64,000 nt of DNA from Streptomyces iranensis (GTDB taxonomy: Bacteria; Actinomycetota; Actinomycetes; Streptomycetales; Streptomycetaceae). The translations under genes were made by a program, and so were the position numbers. Below are positions 44,578 through 52,787 of the stretch, in pieces (the first letter of the stretch is position 1; every line of letters begins with the position of its first letter). The notes below the pieces were generated by a model. The model had not been told where the DNA came from. It saw nothing but the letters and a program-made list of their open reading frames with translations, and did no database searches. The DNA is taken from the NCBI RefSeq assembly GCF_017874715.1, contig NZ_JAGGLR010000032.1, forward strand, positions 62,001 through 126,000. Direction: 5' to 3'.

Positions 44578-45771
44578 TCAGCGCTCATCCGCCCGGCCGG
44601 GGGCCGGGGCCACCATGTGCCGCAGATCCCCGACCGTCGCGGCGCCGGACATCAGCATGGTCAGTTCCAGTTCGGCCAGTACGCAGCGCAGTACGTGCCG
44701 CACTCCCTCGGCACCGTCGATGGCCAGCCCGTACAGCCACGGCCGGCCCAGCAGCACCGCGTCGGCACCCAGGCCCAGCGCGACGGCGACGTCCGCACCG
44801 CTGCGCACCCCGGAGTCGAACAGCACCGGAACCCGGCCGGCCACCTGCCGCACGACGGCGGGCAGGGCATCCAGGGCGGCCGTCGAGCGGTCCAGCTGCC
44901 GGCCACCGTGGTTGGAGACCACCACACCTGACACGCCGTGTGCGATGGCCTGCTCCGCGTCGTCGGGATGCAGGACACCCTTGATGAGGACCGGCAGGCC
45001 GGTGGCCTCGCGCAGCCTGTCGAAGTACGCGTAGGACAGGCCGGGGTGGCCGAAGACCTCACGCCACCGGGCCGCGGCGGCCGCGAGCCAGGGCTCGCTG
45101 CCGACCGCCAGGTCCGCGGGCAGCGACCGTCTGAACAGCGGATCGGCCAGGAAGGTTCCCATGCCCTGCCCGCGCAGGAACGGGTCGTACCCGTGGTCGA
45201 GGTCGGCAGGCCGCCAGCCCCGGGCCCAGGAGTCGACGGTGACCACAATGGCCTGGTAGCCCGCCTTCTCCGCCCGCCGGACCATCGAGGCGCCCAGCTC
45301 CTCGTCCTTCGGCGGATGCAGCTGGAACCACAGTCCCGCTCCGGGGGCTGCGCCGGCCACCTCCTCCAGCGACAGCGAGGAGGAGTTGGACAGGGTCATG
45401 GCCAGTCCCAGGTCCCGGGCCACCCGGGCCGCGGCGGCCTCGCCATCGGGGTGGGCCAGGCCGGCCAGGCCGATCGGAGCCAGCACAACCGGCGCGCTCA
45501 TGCCGGTCCCCCACAGTTCGGTGCGCAGCCTCAGCGGCCGGGCCGCGGGCATCATGCGGGGGGTGAGTTCCCAGCGGTCGAAGGCGGCCCGGTTGGCTGC
45601 CACAGTGCGCCCGCCGCCCGCGCCGCCCGCGACGAACGAGAACAGGCCGGCGGGCAGGTACTGCCTTGCCGCCTCCTCCAGCAGGGCCGGATCAGCGGGG
45701 AGCCTGGGCACCCGGCCGCGCAGTCCATCGGCGAATACCTCATCACGCATGGTGTACCAGGACTCAGCCAT
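44578..45771 (-). CDS. FMN-dependent alpha-hydroxy acid oxidase
   Basis: A 397-residue TIM-barrel flavoenzyme of the lactate/glycolate oxidase family, oxidising an alpha-hydroxy acid to a keto acid. FMN and active-site segments: LAPIGLAGLAHPDGE, SNSSSLSLEEVA, WFQLHPPKDEEL, VTVDSW, VSNHGGRQLDRS (catalytic His with following Gly-Gly-Arg) and VLFDSGVRSGADVAVAL. ATG 45771 overlaps the stop of the FAD/NAD(P) protein by eight bases. Members in peptide clusters (HmO) make arylglycine precursors, but no aryl-specific partner is present. Confidence 0.92.
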   Translation of the reverse strand: MAESWYTMRDEVFADGLRGRVPRLPADPALLEEAARQYLPAGLFSFVAGGAGGGRTVAANRAAFDRWELTPRMMPAARPLRLRTELWGTGMSAPVVLAPIGLAGLAHPDGEAAAARVARDLGLAMTLSNSSSLSLEEVAGAAPGAGLWFQLHPPKDEELGASMVRRAEKAGYQAIVVTVDSWARGWRPADLDHGYDPFLRGQGMGTFLADPLFRRSLPADLAVGSEPWLAAAAARWREVFGHPGLSYAYFDRLREATGLPVLIKGVLHPDDAEQAIAHGVSGVVVSNHGGRQLDRSTAALDALPAVVRQVAGRVPVLFDSGVRSGADVAVALGLGADAVLLGRPWLYGLAIDGAEGVRHVLRCVLAELELTMLMSGAATVGDLRHMVAPAPGRADER

Positions 45772-47278
45772 CGAGCCGTCCCCCGATCGTCGGCGTTGAA
45801 GACGTGGCCAATGCGGTGGTGCCGGTAATCCAGCCGCGCCGGATCCGGGCCACGATGCGTTCGGCCCGTGCGCTGATGCCAAGAAGTGATCCGGCGTTGG
45901 CGTAATAGATGTCGCCCGCGGTCGGGTGGCCCAGAGCGTACAGACCGCGGGCCGGCCCCAGGACCCGGTTGGTGGTGAAGTCGACATACACGCCACCGCA
46001 TGGATGCGGGCGGGCCAGCCCCCGTGCGGCCAGCCGGCCCAGCAGCCGCCCGGCCGGTTCGGCGGGGTCGTACGGCGTGGCCCGGACGGCGTTGAGCAGC
46101 ACACCGGCGCGGTGCTCCTTCCCGGCCGCCGTCACCGTGAAACCGCCGCCCGGCGAGGGGTTGACCGCGCTCAGCCCCGGGTGCACCTGCAGGGCGCCGG
46201 TGCCCAGGCCCTCCAGCAGCAGGGCCGCGGTGGCCGGCGGCATCGGGTTGAACACCGTGGCGAGCACGGTGTTGTGGCGGCGCAGGAACACCTCCCTCGT
46301 ACGCAGCGGAAGCCGCTGCCAGAACAGTTCACCGACCGGATCCAGCAGCGGCAGCAGCACCGCCCGCCAGCAGTCCGCGGCGTCGGTCCGCCCGAGCTGG
46401 CGGGCGAGCCGGACCGCGGCCGGCTCGCCCGCCGCCAGGTCCAGGGCCATTTCCTCCTCCGGTGCCCCGTGCGCGGCCAGCCGCCGGTGCAGCAGCCTGC
46501 GGACGGTCGTCCACAGCGACGCCGGGGGCGTGGCCCGCACCGCTTCGGCCAGCTGCCCGGCCTCCGCCGGGCCGATGGCAGCCGGCCGGCAGCGCACACT
46601 GGGCAGCAGGCCGTTGCGGGAGACCAGCCGGACCGGCGCGGTGTGCCCACGGCGCAGGAGGGCAACCGCGATGTCCACCGCGGAGAGATTGCTGCCCAGC
46701 ACGGTCACCGGCGCACCGCCGGGCAGGGAGGGGGGCAGTGGGTAGGGATCGGCGACGAAGCCGGGCCGGCCCGTCAACTGGTAGATGTCGGCCGGCCGGG
46801 GCGTGCCCAGACACAGCACGACGTGGTCGTGTGCTTCCCGTGCGCCCGTCGAAGTGAGGGTGACCAGCCGGTCACCGGCGGGGTAGACATCCTCGACGGT
46901 GTCGGTGTGCACCTCCACCGACCCTGCGCCGGCGGCCAGTTGGGCAGTGGCCGCCGCGAGCCGCCGGCGCAGGTAGACGCCGAACAGCCAGCGCGGCTGG
47001 AACCGCGCTTCGCAGTCGGCCGAGGGAAATTCGCCGCTGCGGCCCGCCTGGCGCAGCCAGCTGAGGAAATCATGCGGATCCCCGTGCCGGATGGACATCG
47101 CGTCGGCGGGTCTGTTGATCAGGGCGCTGTCCGCGTCCTCCTGGTAGGGCCGGCCGGGGCCGGGCACTGCCCGGGGTTCGAAGACGCTGACCGTGATCTT
47201 CTCCCTGGGCGTGCTGCGCGCGAGGGCATCGATCAGCGTCACCGCGGATGCACCGCCGCCGATGATGGCTAGCCGCAT
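45764..47278 (-). CDS. FAD/NAD(P)-binding protein
   Basis: A 504-residue protein of the FAD_NAD_binding_9 family. N-terminal Rossmann MRLAIIGGGASAVTLIDALA, then VFEPRAVPGPGRPYQEDADS, DHVVLCLGTPRP and VTVLGSNLSAVDIAVALLRRG, a second dinucleotide site. End VGYPFDPG-like blocks are modified: GLYALGHPTAGDIYYANAGS. The biochemical role of these proteins is poorly defined; they are met in siderophore and antibiotic loci. It is 28 bp from the diiron enzyme gene and overlaps the hydroxyacid oxidase gene. Confidence 0.85.
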   Translation of the reverse strand: MRLAIIGGGASAVTLIDALARSTPREKITVSVFEPRAVPGPGRPYQEDADSALINRPADAMSIRHGDPHDFLSWLRQAGRSGEFPSADCEARFQPRWLFGVYLRRRLAAATAQLAAGAGSVEVHTDTVEDVYPAGDRLVTLTSTGAREAHDHVVLCLGTPRPADIYQLTGRPGFVADPYPLPPSLPGGAPVTVLGSNLSAVDIAVALLRRGHTAPVRLVSRNGLLPSVRCRPAAIGPAEAGQLAEAVRATPPASLWTTVRRLLHRRLAAHGAPEEEMALDLAAGEPAAVRLARQLGRTDAADCWRAVLLPLLDPVGELFWQRLPLRTREVFLRRHNTVLATVFNPMPPATAALLLEGLGTGALQVHPGLSAVNPSPGGGFTVTAAGKEHRAGVLLNAVRATPYDPAEPAGRLLGRLAARGLARPHPCGGVYVDFTTNRVLGPARGLYALGHPTAGDIYYANAGSLLGISARAERIVARIRRGWITGTTALATSSTPTIGGRLDG

Positions 47279-47306
47279 TCGATCGGGTCCTGTCGGTTCG
47301 GCAGGC

Positions 47307-48359
47307 TCATCCGGCCGGCTCTAGTTTCGCCTGCAGCGCATCGAGATACCAGGTGGAGGTCTCCAGCCGCATGAGGGTGCCCAGTGCGATCTCAAAGGCG
47401 CAGCGCGGTTCGCGGGCAATCGCCGGGAGAAGGATGTTCTTGAACCAGGCCGGCCCGTGCCGCGCGTCGATCTGAATATGCTGGTCGTGGTAGATATAGG
47501 CCGATTTCGGCATTCCCAGCCGTTTGCAGCCCACGATGTAGGAACGGAATCGGCGGGGTGTCAGATACTCGGTGACACCGAAATATCCGAATGCCTTGTA
47601 GCAGTGCCGCCTGGAGAGGGCCAGGGCTGCGGAGACGTTTCCGCAGACCAGTGACTCCAGCATGATGTTGCTGTTGATGAACTCCTTCGACACGCCGGCG
47701 TCCGTGAGTGTTCTCGCAAATACCGCCGTATGCACGTCGGCCGGGTTCCCGTTCCCCATCTCGTCCCACAGGTTGCTGACGAGTTCCATCTTCTCCGAGC
47801 CGCCCGTGCCCACCGTCAAAAACGACAGGATGTCGTCGAAGCGTGGGTCCAGCGACGTCTCCTGAGCCAGGTAGAACCTGATGTCCTGTGCTGAGGCGCG
47901 GTCTTCGAGGAAGTCCCGGTAGAATGGATGGTTGCTTGCGCCGTGGCTGCTGATGAAGTTCCGGTACCAGGGCAGGAAGGATTCCGGGTCCTGGGGTGCG
48001 GAGGCCAGTGCGCTTGTGTCCGTCTTTCCGCGCAGGTCCGCCAGCATGGCGTTTTCCAGGGTGCTCCGGATGTCGTCCAGGATCTCGGTCAGCAGGGAGT
48101 CGATCTGGTCGATGGGCGGCAGGCTGAAACACCGGTCGTAGATGTCGCCCAGTACCCAGTGCGCGGTGTGCAGCGCGGCGCGGTCGCCGCGGGTGAAGGC
48201 CGCATGGGCCAAATCCGCGGCCGCCGTGCGGATTTCGGCCCGGTAGACCGTGTCGGTTGCACGGGCGTTGACCGTGGCGGCGTCCTCGTCCCCGGCCAGC
48301 AGGGATATGACCAGTTCCCGCAGGTCCGTGCCGCTGTGCAGTTCAGGAGTGGTGCTCAA
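47307..48359 (-). CDS. heme-oxygenase-like diiron enzyme (HDO/BesC-like)
   Basis: A 350-residue iron-containing redox enzyme. The metal ligand pattern is clear: a Glu in LAQETSLDPRFDDIL (Glu167), LWDEMGNGNPADVH giving Glu200-x9-His210, Glu264 in VTEYL, and YHDQHIQIDARHG giving His294-x3-Asp298-x2-His301. The last spacings equal those I recall for SznF, and the family includes UndA and BesC, which cleave or oxygenate amino or fatty acids. About 120 extra N-terminal residues precede the core. TTG start 48359 with AGGGGGG upstream. It is adjacent (24 bp) to the radical-halogenase-like gene, the same pairing as besC-besD. Confidence 0.9.
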   Translation of the reverse strand: MSTTPELHSGTDLRELVISLLAGDEDAATVNARATDTVYRAEIRTAAADLAHAAFTRGDRAALHTAHWVLGDIYDRCFSLPPIDQIDSLLTEILDDIRSTLENAMLADLRGKTDTSALASAPQDPESFLPWYRNFISSHGASNHPFYRDFLEDRASAQDIRFYLAQETSLDPRFDDILSFLTVGTGGSEKMELVSNLWDEMGNGNPADVHTAVFARTLTDAGVSKEFINSNIMLESLVCGNVSAALALSRRHCYKAFGYFGVTEYLTPRRFRSYIVGCKRLGMPKSAYIYHDQHIQIDARHGPAWFKNILLPAIAREPRCAFEIALGTLMRLETSTWYLDALQAKLEPAG

Positions 48360-48383
48360 GGAGTATCCCCCCTCGTGCGACGG

Positions 48384-49148
48384 TCAGGAGGAGAACATCG
48401 CGTCCATGGTTTCGTGTGTGGTGGGACGTTCGACGTCGGCGGTGCTGGCCCAGCAGGTGTTGAGGATGATGCGGGTGGCCGGCCTGCTGAGCGGGATCGT
48501 CCGGTGGAGGGTGGTGTCCGAACGCAGGAAGTACAGGTCGCCGGTGGCGTTGGCGTAGGTGCGGATGGGGTGGTTCTGGAGGTACTCGTGCACCCGCGGG
48601 TTCTGCTTGTCCCAGTTGGTGTGCGGCACGCACTGCAGCATCCCGCCCACCTCGGGGCCGGGCGCCTGGATGATCCAGATCAGTGTGTAGCTGAAGTCCC
48701 CCCAGTGCCATCCATGGGTGTCGCCCGGCTGGTCCTGGCGGATGATGACGTACTTCTCGCCCTCCCAGGGGCAGGGCCGCACGTCGGCCTGGGCGATCCG
48801 GCCCAGCGTGTCGCGGATGCTCGCGGAGTCGTAAATCGCGGAAATGAGCCGGGAGTCGCGGGCGATGTCGGCCGCGCTGACCGTGTGCATCCTGCGCGGC
48901 GAATTCCCGGTCTCTTTGAGTTCGATGTCGATACGCTGGGCGTGCTGGTCCAGCAGGTCGCCCACTTCGCTGACGACCTCGGCGAACAGATCCGCCGAGA
49001 CCAGACCGGTGAGCTTGACGTAACCTTCCCGGCGGAACGCTTGCGAGTACTCGAGGATGGGGGCGTTCTCGGAGAATTCCTTGAGATGACGGTCGAATGC
49101 GTCCTGGTCGAGCGTACGGACACCGGTTGTAGGCGTATTCGTGGTCAT
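48384..49148 (-). CDS. Fe(II)/2OG enzyme with HxG motif, BesD-like radical halogenase
   Basis: A 254-residue cupin-fold enzyme. KYVIIRQDQPGDTHGWHWGD shows His148-Trp149-Gly150, so the facial-triad carboxylate at +2 is Gly, which in BesD, WelO5 and SyrB2 (HxG/HxA) opens a chloride site. Distal His215 (TTLHRTI) and Arg226 (TRIILN, 2OG-binding) follow. From memory, BesD uses His137 and His204; the same 67-residue spacing occurs here, and the length (254) equals BesD's. An Asp follows at +3, so alignment by structure is needed. ATG 49148 has GGGAG upstream. First gene of the minus operon, followed by the diiron enzyme. Predicted to chlorinate a free amino acid. Confidence 0.85.
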   Translation of the reverse strand: MTTNTPTTGVRTLDQDAFDRHLKEFSENAPILEYSQAFRREGYVKLTGLVSADLFAEVVSEVGDLLDQHAQRIDIELKETGNSPRRMHTVSAADIARDSRLISAIYDSASIRDTLGRIAQADVRPCPWEGEKYVIIRQDQPGDTHGWHWGDFSYTLIWIIQAPGPEVGGMLQCVPHTNWDKQNPRVHEYLQNHPIRTYANATGDLYFLRSDTTLHRTIPLSRPATRIILNTCWASTADVERPTTHETMDAMFSS

Positions 49149-49664
49149 CGCTGTCTCCCTCGGTTGGGGATGAGATCTACGACGGCCGGGGCATGACAAA
49201 TTCCCCCGCTGAGGGGCGACACTATCCCGCCGGATCACCTTCCTCAATCCGATTTACGACCCGGCACTATCCGTTTTTCGCACCTTTGCGGCGGCGCCGG
49301 CCCGGTACGCTTGCGTACCGCCGCCGCCCGCAGAGGTATTCACGGGCCAAACCAGCAGCCGCGTAACATGACGCGCCGGGCAGGCGGAGGACCGTGCAGG
49401 AGATACGGCCCGGTTCGGAATGTCCCCGGGGCGCGGCCGGCTCACCGGAGGGATACCGGCTGCCAAAGCGCGGCGGACTCCATGCGGTTACCCGGGGCAT
49501 TGCGGTGATCACCAGGCGTTGATAAATTGACGAAGGCCGTGGACTTCGCCGGATGTCCATCCGGACTGGATCTCCACCCGTCGGGGCATGACTCGGAACG
49601 CCTTGCGTGTTGAGCCGCCGGACCGGATCGCCGACTCATCGCAGCGCAAAGGATAGAGCAAGTC
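49149..49664. promoter_or_regulatory. divergent intergenic region upstream of the halogenase operon
   Basis: 516 bp without a gene. It must contain the promoter of the operon running 49148 to 43 kb and that of the DUF190 gene. GGCGGCGGCACGCAAGCG-type GC-rich stretches around 49290-49330 can form hairpins; no family feature recognised. Confidence 0.4.
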
Positions 49665-50003
49665 ATGCCATCAGCCAGCCGTGGACTCAAGCTGACGATT
49701 TTCGCCAGGGATGACGACGTGTGGAACCACCGGCCCCTGTACTACGAGATCGTGCGGCGGGCCCGGGAGAGCGGATTATCCAGGGCTCTTGTGCTGCGCG
49801 GCATAGAAGGCTACGGCGCGGATGGCATCGTGCACACCTCCCGGCTGCTCTCGCTGTCGCACTCACTGCCGCTTGCAGTGGTCATCGTCGATACCGAAGA
49901 CCGGATCCGCCGCTTCGTTCCTCAATTGTCAGAACTGGTCGAGGAAGGAATGGCGACCCTGGAGGAAGTCGAGATCATCACCTACGCGCCGGCCCCGGGG
50001 TAG
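49665..50003 (+). CDS. DUF190 family protein
   Basis: A 112-residue protein of the DUF190 family (LKLTIFARDDDVWNHRPLYY, EIVRRARESGLSRALVLRGI, EGYGADGIVHTS, LPLAVVIVDTEDRI). Family members form a ferredoxin-like/PII-like fold and often sit beside CrcB fluoride channels or with universal-stress-like proteins. Here it stands alone between two minus-strand operons, with no channel gene adjacent. A halide-related role is an attractive guess given two halogenase-like genes nearby, but is not shown by sequence. Confidence 0.85.
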   Translation: MPSASRGLKLTIFARDDDVWNHRPLYYEIVRRARESGLSRALVLRGIEGYGADGIVHTSRLLSLSHSLPLAVVIVDTEDRIRRFVPQLSELVEEGMATLEEVEIITYAPAPG

Positions 50004-50057
50004 AGCGGCCCGGCCGGCCCGGCCGGCCGCGGAGGCGGGGCCGGGCACCGGTGGCAT

Positions 50058-51365
50058 TCAGGGCCGGGCGAGGCCGAGATGCTCGCGCAGGGTCGTGCCC
50101 CGGTAGGCCGCGCGGGCATACCCCCGCTCCTGCAGCAGGGGGATGACCTCGCTGAGCAGACGGCGTCCGTCCACCCGCTGCGAGGGCGGGATGAGGATGA
50201 AGCCGTCGGCCGCGCCGGCCTCGAAATAAGTGATCATCTCGTCGGCGATGTGTTCCACGTCGCCGACGGCCACCTGGAGCCCCGCCGCGGTGGCCTCGAT
50301 CTCGGTCAGACGCCGCAGGGTCTCCCCGTCCTCGATCAACTGCCGGTAGAGATCGAAGCGGCCCTGCCTGCGGTTGATCGTCCCCGGATCCGGCAGGACC
50401 TCCAGCGGCAGCTTCTCATCCAGACCGTAGGCGCTCAGATCGATCCCGCCGAGCTGGAAGGCCACCAGCTGTTTGGCGTAGCCGGTGTTGAGGAGGCCGG
50501 CCAGGGCGTGCTGCCGCTCCCGGGCGTCGCTGTGGGTGTCACCGAGTATCGGGCTCAGGCCGAACAGGACCTTGATCGAGTCCGGGTCGCGGCCCAGCCG
50601 CTTGGCACCGCTTTTGATCTCGTCGTAGTAGCGCTTGGCCATGGGCAGTCCCTGATGCGCCGAGAAGACGACCTCGGCATGCCGGGAGGCGAAGGCCATG
50701 CCGTCGGCGGACGTCCCGGCCTGCACCAGCACGGGGTGCACCTGCGGCGGCCGGGGAATGTTCAGTGGCCCGGCCACCGTCAGGTGTCTGCCCCGGAAGT
50801 TGACCGGATGCACCCTCTCCGACCTGGCATACACCCCCGATTCCCGGTCCGCCGCCAAGGCGTCGGCGTCCCAGCTGCGCCACAGTGCCTTGGTCACCTC
50901 CGCGAATTCCCCGGCGCGTTCGTAGCGGGAGGCGTGCGAGGGGAGGGGGGCGGAGCCGAAGTTCTCCTCGCCGAACGCCGAGGTCACGATGTTCCAGCCG
51001 GCCCGGCCCCGGCTGAGATGGTCCAGTGAGGCGAACTGGCGCGCCACGTTGAAGGGCTCGTTGAACGTCGTGCTGGCAGAACCCACCAGACCGATCGATT
51101 CCGTGACCATGGCCAGGGCGGAGAGCACGGTCACCGGTTCCAGATGCTGCGCCGGTGCGTGCGCCTCCCGGCCCAGCATCGCCAGGTGGTCGGCGATGAA
51201 GACGGCATCCAGCTTCGCGGCCTCGGCCCGCTGCGCCACCTCGGCGTGGAAATCGACCGAGTCGGCCAGTTCGATGCCGCTGCCCGCCTCGCGCCACGCG
51301 CCATGATGCTGGCCGACGTTGCCGATGACGAGAAAGAGATGCATGTGCCGTGGCCTGCCTGTCAT
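50058..51365 (-). CDS. FMN-dependent monooxygenase (NtaA/SnaA/DszA type)
   Basis: A 435-residue luciferase-like monooxygenase of the NtaA/SnaA/DszA branch: MHLFLVIGNVGQHHGAWR, DFHAEVAQRAEAAKLDAVFI, ADHLAMLG, SLDHLSRGRAGWNIVTSAFG, VQAGTSADGMAFASRHAEVV. It would use reduced FMN and oxygen to hydroxylate or cleave an N- or S-bearing substrate. ATG 51365 with an excellent AGGAGGT; homologues may start seven codons later. Its convergent neighbour is DUF190. It heads away from the MFS-NRPS unit by 168 bp that hold a long C/G palindrome. Confidence 0.9.
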   Translation of the reverse strand: MTGRPRHMHLFLVIGNVGQHHGAWREAGSGIELADSVDFHAEVAQRAEAAKLDAVFIADHLAMLGREAHAPAQHLEPVTVLSALAMVTESIGLVGSASTTFNEPFNVARQFASLDHLSRGRAGWNIVTSAFGEENFGSAPLPSHASRYERAGEFAEVTKALWRSWDADALAADRESGVYARSERVHPVNFRGRHLTVAGPLNIPRPPQVHPVLVQAGTSADGMAFASRHAEVVFSAHQGLPMAKRYYDEIKSGAKRLGRDPDSIKVLFGLSPILGDTHSDARERQHALAGLLNTGYAKQLVAFQLGGIDLSAYGLDEKLPLEVLPDPGTINRRQGRFDLYRQLIEDGETLRRLTEIEATAAGLQVAVGDVEHIADEMITYFEAGAADGFILIPPSQRVDGRRLLSEVIPLLQERGYARAAYRGTTLREHLGLARP

Positions 51366-51410
51366 GGAAGAACCTCCTGTTTTCCTGGTGCGTCGGAACA
51401 CAGTCGCGCG

Positions 51411-51430
51411 GCGCCCCCCCGGGGGGGGCG
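51411..51430. terminator. C7/G8 palindrome
   Basis: CGCCCCCCC followed directly by GGGGGGGGCG at about 51412-51430 forms a near-perfect inverted repeat with no loop. It separates the MFS gene end (51534) from the monooxygenase start, so it may stop transcription, and its homopolymer runs should slip easily. Confidence 0.45.
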
Positions 51431-51533
51431 GGGTGGTGGCAGGAGAGGGGAAGGGAGCTGTCCGCCGGCGCCGAACCCCCGATTCAGCCGGTGGCGGGAG
51501 AAACCCGGTGGCCCCGGGCTCCTCCGGTGACAC

Positions 51534-52787
51534 TCACCCGGAGATGGTCTCCCCCGGCTGTGCGGTCAAACGCCGCGGGAGGCGGAGGATGAGCAGGGCC
51601 GCCAGGACACTCATCGCGGTCAGAGCCCACCACAGCACAGCCGGGAAACTCTCCAGCAGAACCGCGGCCACAAACGGGGCAAGCGCGGCACCCACCCCGG
51701 CGAAGAGCTGGTTGAAGGCCATGTAGCTGCCCAGCTCGGGCTGCGGAGGAAGACTTGTCAGCATCACCAGACCGGCCTGCGAGACCGCCATCTCCCCCAG
51801 CGTGTACACGGTCATGGCCGCCAGCAGGGCCCAGAGCCGGACCGGACCGGGAGCGGACCCGACCACCACCACCGTCACATACAGCGCGGCGAAGGCGCAC
51901 CCTCCCACAGCCAGTACCGGACCGGGACAAAAACGTTCCAGGAAGCGGCTGACGGGCAGTTGCAGCAGCGTGAGCAAGGCGGTGTTGACGATGAAGAGCA
52001 GGCTCACCGTCCATGGGGGCAGGGCCAGTTCACGCAGGACGAAGACCGGCAGCGCGGTCTCCACCACCAGAATCGATGTCCGCAGGACAGCATTGGCGCC
52101 CGCTACGTACAGAAAGGGGGTATCGCGCCACGGGCGGCCGCGCACGGCGCCCCCCGCCTCCCGCGCCGCGGCTTCTGTAGGCGGTACCCGGGGGGAAAGC
52201 CGCAGGTAAAGCAGGGCCGTCAGGGCGAAACTGGCCGCGTTGGCCACGCCGAGCACGGCGAATCCCGAGGGTGAATCCACCACCAGCAGCCCCGCCACCA
52301 GAGCGCCTGCCCCGATGCCGGCGTTGAAGACCACCCGGGACAGAGCCAGCCACCGGCCCGCCTGCCCCTCCCCGGCCAGCCCCACCGCAAGAGGCAGGAC
52401 CGCGGCCTGTTCGGCACGGTTGCCCACGGCGAAAGCGATGTTGAACACAGCAAGCGGCACAATGCCGTGCATCGAGACAAAGCCCACGAAGCAGCCGGCG
52501 CGCAGCACAGCCGCCCCGATGAGCACCCGGCGCGGCCCGAACCTGTCGATGAGCACACCGACGGCAGGCAGTCCCGGCAGCGCGGCAAGCGCGGTGATGG
52601 TGAGCACCGCCCCCACCGTGCTCAGCGACAGGCCCGACAGCTGGGCGAAGAACAGGAGCGCGAAGGGGTAGAAGAACCCGGTACCGAAGGCGTTGACGAA
52701 TCCTGAGGCGCCGAACCACACCACTCCCGGTCCGCGGGGCAGGATACGCGCCGGACTGTCCGCGTCCGTGGCCTGTGCCGTGCTCAC
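51534..52787 (-). CDS. MFS transporter, cluster exporter
   Basis: A 417-residue 12-helix major facilitator with the loop 2-3 motif GVLIDRFGPRRVLIGAAV and ALSRVVFNAGIGAGALVAGL. GTG 52787 overlaps the NRPS stop (GTGA), so it is coupled to peptide assembly and is the best candidate product exporter of this part of the cluster. Confidence 0.9.
   Translation of the reverse strand: MSTAQATDADSPARILPRGPGVVWFGASGFVNAFGTGFFYPFALLFFAQLSGLSLSTVGAVLTITALAALPGLPAVGVLIDRFGPRRVLIGAAVLRAGCFVGFVSMHGIVPLAVFNIAFAVGNRAEQAAVLPLAVGLAGEGQAGRWLALSRVVFNAGIGAGALVAGLLVVDSPSGFAVLGVANAASFALTALLYLRLSPRVPPTEAAAREAGGAVRGRPWRDTPFLYVAGANAVLRTSILVVETALPVFVLRELALPPWTVSLLFIVNTALLTLLQLPVSRFLERFCPGPVLAVGGCAFAALYVTVVVVGSAPGPVRLWALLAAMTVYTLGEMAVSQAGLVMLTSLPPQPELGSYMAFNQLFAGVGAALAPFVAAVLLESFPAVLWWALTAMSVLAALLILRLPRRLTAQPGETISG

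Noticed and set aside
48384..49148. Simple phytanoyl-CoA-type hydroxylase annotation
   Set aside because: The HWG triplet in place of HxD/E and the spacing to the distal His fit a radical halogenase better, although the point is unproven.
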